64,000 nt of DNA from Citrobacter portucalensis. Lineage in GTDB: Bacteria > Pseudomonadota > Gammaproteobacteria > Enterobacterales > Enterobacteriaceae. The notes beneath the pieces are model-generated. The model saw only the letters and a program-made list of their open reading frames with translations, was not told the origin of the DNA and did not search any database. The stretch's first letter is position 1, and every line of letters starts with the position of its first letter. Both the position numbers and the translations under genes were made by a program. Positions 63,855-64,000 of this stretch are shown here, piece after piece. The stretch is taken from contig NZ_MVFY01000018.1 of assembly GCF_002042885.1 (NCBI RefSeq), positions 16,232 through 80,231 on the forward strand, written 5' to 3'.

Positions 63855-63871
63855 GATAATGATTGCTAATC
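63855..63871 (-). promoter_or_regulatory. Fur-box-like site upstream of yqjH
   Basis: GATAATGATTGCTAATC resembles the Fur consensus GATAATGATAATCATTATC. A small palindrome GATATATC lies at 63829-63836 between it and the gene and could belong to the nickel-responsive YqjI site known in E. coli. Up to base 64000 no further gene start is visible. Confidence 0.65.
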
Positions 63872-64000
63872 AAAAATATTGCAAGCACTTTTTGATATAG
63901 TTAAATTATGATTACCCGGCTATCACACCCATATAAAAACAGTTAATAATCATCATGTTATACAGAATATAATTTGTAGACTTGCAAACTGATAATTTTT

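Overview
This window is chromosomal DNA from an enterobacterium, most likely Citrobacter (C. freundii complex or a close relative). Two things point there. First, the backbone follows the E. coli/Salmonella order ttdR-ttdA-ttdB-ttdT / tsaD / rpsU-dnaG-rpoD / mug / ileX / yqjH. Second, the dha (glycerol fermentation) genes have the C. freundii arrangement, and the translated DhaK, DhaD and DhaT look almost identical to the C. freundii proteins as I remember them. Compared with the E. coli backbone, two blocks have been added: a urease operon between ttdT and tsaD, and a prophage plus the dha regulon between the tRNA gene ileX and yqjH.

Layout. 1-3.3 kb: L-tartrate dehydratase (ttdA, ttdB), its tartrate/succinate antiporter (ttdT), and the first 12 codons of the divergent regulator ttdR. 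3.4-8.3 kb: complete urease operon ureDABCEFG; ureD has no ATG, GTG or TTG in frame ahead of its conserved N-terminus. 8.4-14.6 kb: tsaD, the macromolecular synthesis operon rpsU-dnaG-rpoD with an ERIC-type element in each intergenic gap, and mug. 14.7 kb: tRNA-Ile2 (CAT anticodon) ileX, whose 3' half is the phage attachment site.

14.8-47.0 kb: a complete-looking 32-kb P2/186-type prophage bounded by a 49-bp direct repeat. It carries ogr, all tail genes (D U T E/E' FII FI G H I J W V), S and R, a lysis cassette, L, the capsid and terminase genes (M N O P Q), cos, gene A, a 186-type switch (CII, Apl, CI) and int. Cargo lies in three places: a HEPN-motif gene between V and S; an AT-rich cluster between cos and A (two ASCH proteins, a probable PUA/EVE-like protein, a GNAT acetyltransferase and a P-loop kinase); and two odd ORFs between int and attR. 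One of those two joins a ribonucleotide-reductase ATP-cone-like start to a 16-residue block identical to GyrA.

47.2-60.4 kb: the dha regulon. It contains glycerol dehydratase (dhaBCE), its reactivase (dhaF, dhaG), a cobalamin adenosyltransferase, 1,3-propanediol dehydrogenase (dhaT), the regulator dhaR, glycerol dehydrogenase (dhaD) and ATP-dependent dihydroxyacetone kinase (dhaK). A repeated 15-bp inverted repeat (GTTTCAT-like / GGAAC) occurs only in the two divergent promoter regions of this block and is a good candidate DhaR operator. 60.4-64 kb: a ~520-bp tandem REP/BIME cluster, a second cyclopropane-fatty-acid synthase with a divergent AraC regulator, and the siderophore-iron reductase yqjH behind a Fur-box-like sequence.

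Glycerol is used in two branches: DhaD and DhaK oxidise and phosphorylate it for glycolysis, while DhaBCE and DhaT reduce it to 1,3-propanediol to regenerate NAD+. DhaF, DhaG and the adenosyltransferase keep the B12 enzyme active. All gene calls rest on reading the sequence and recalled family sequences; no database search was run.
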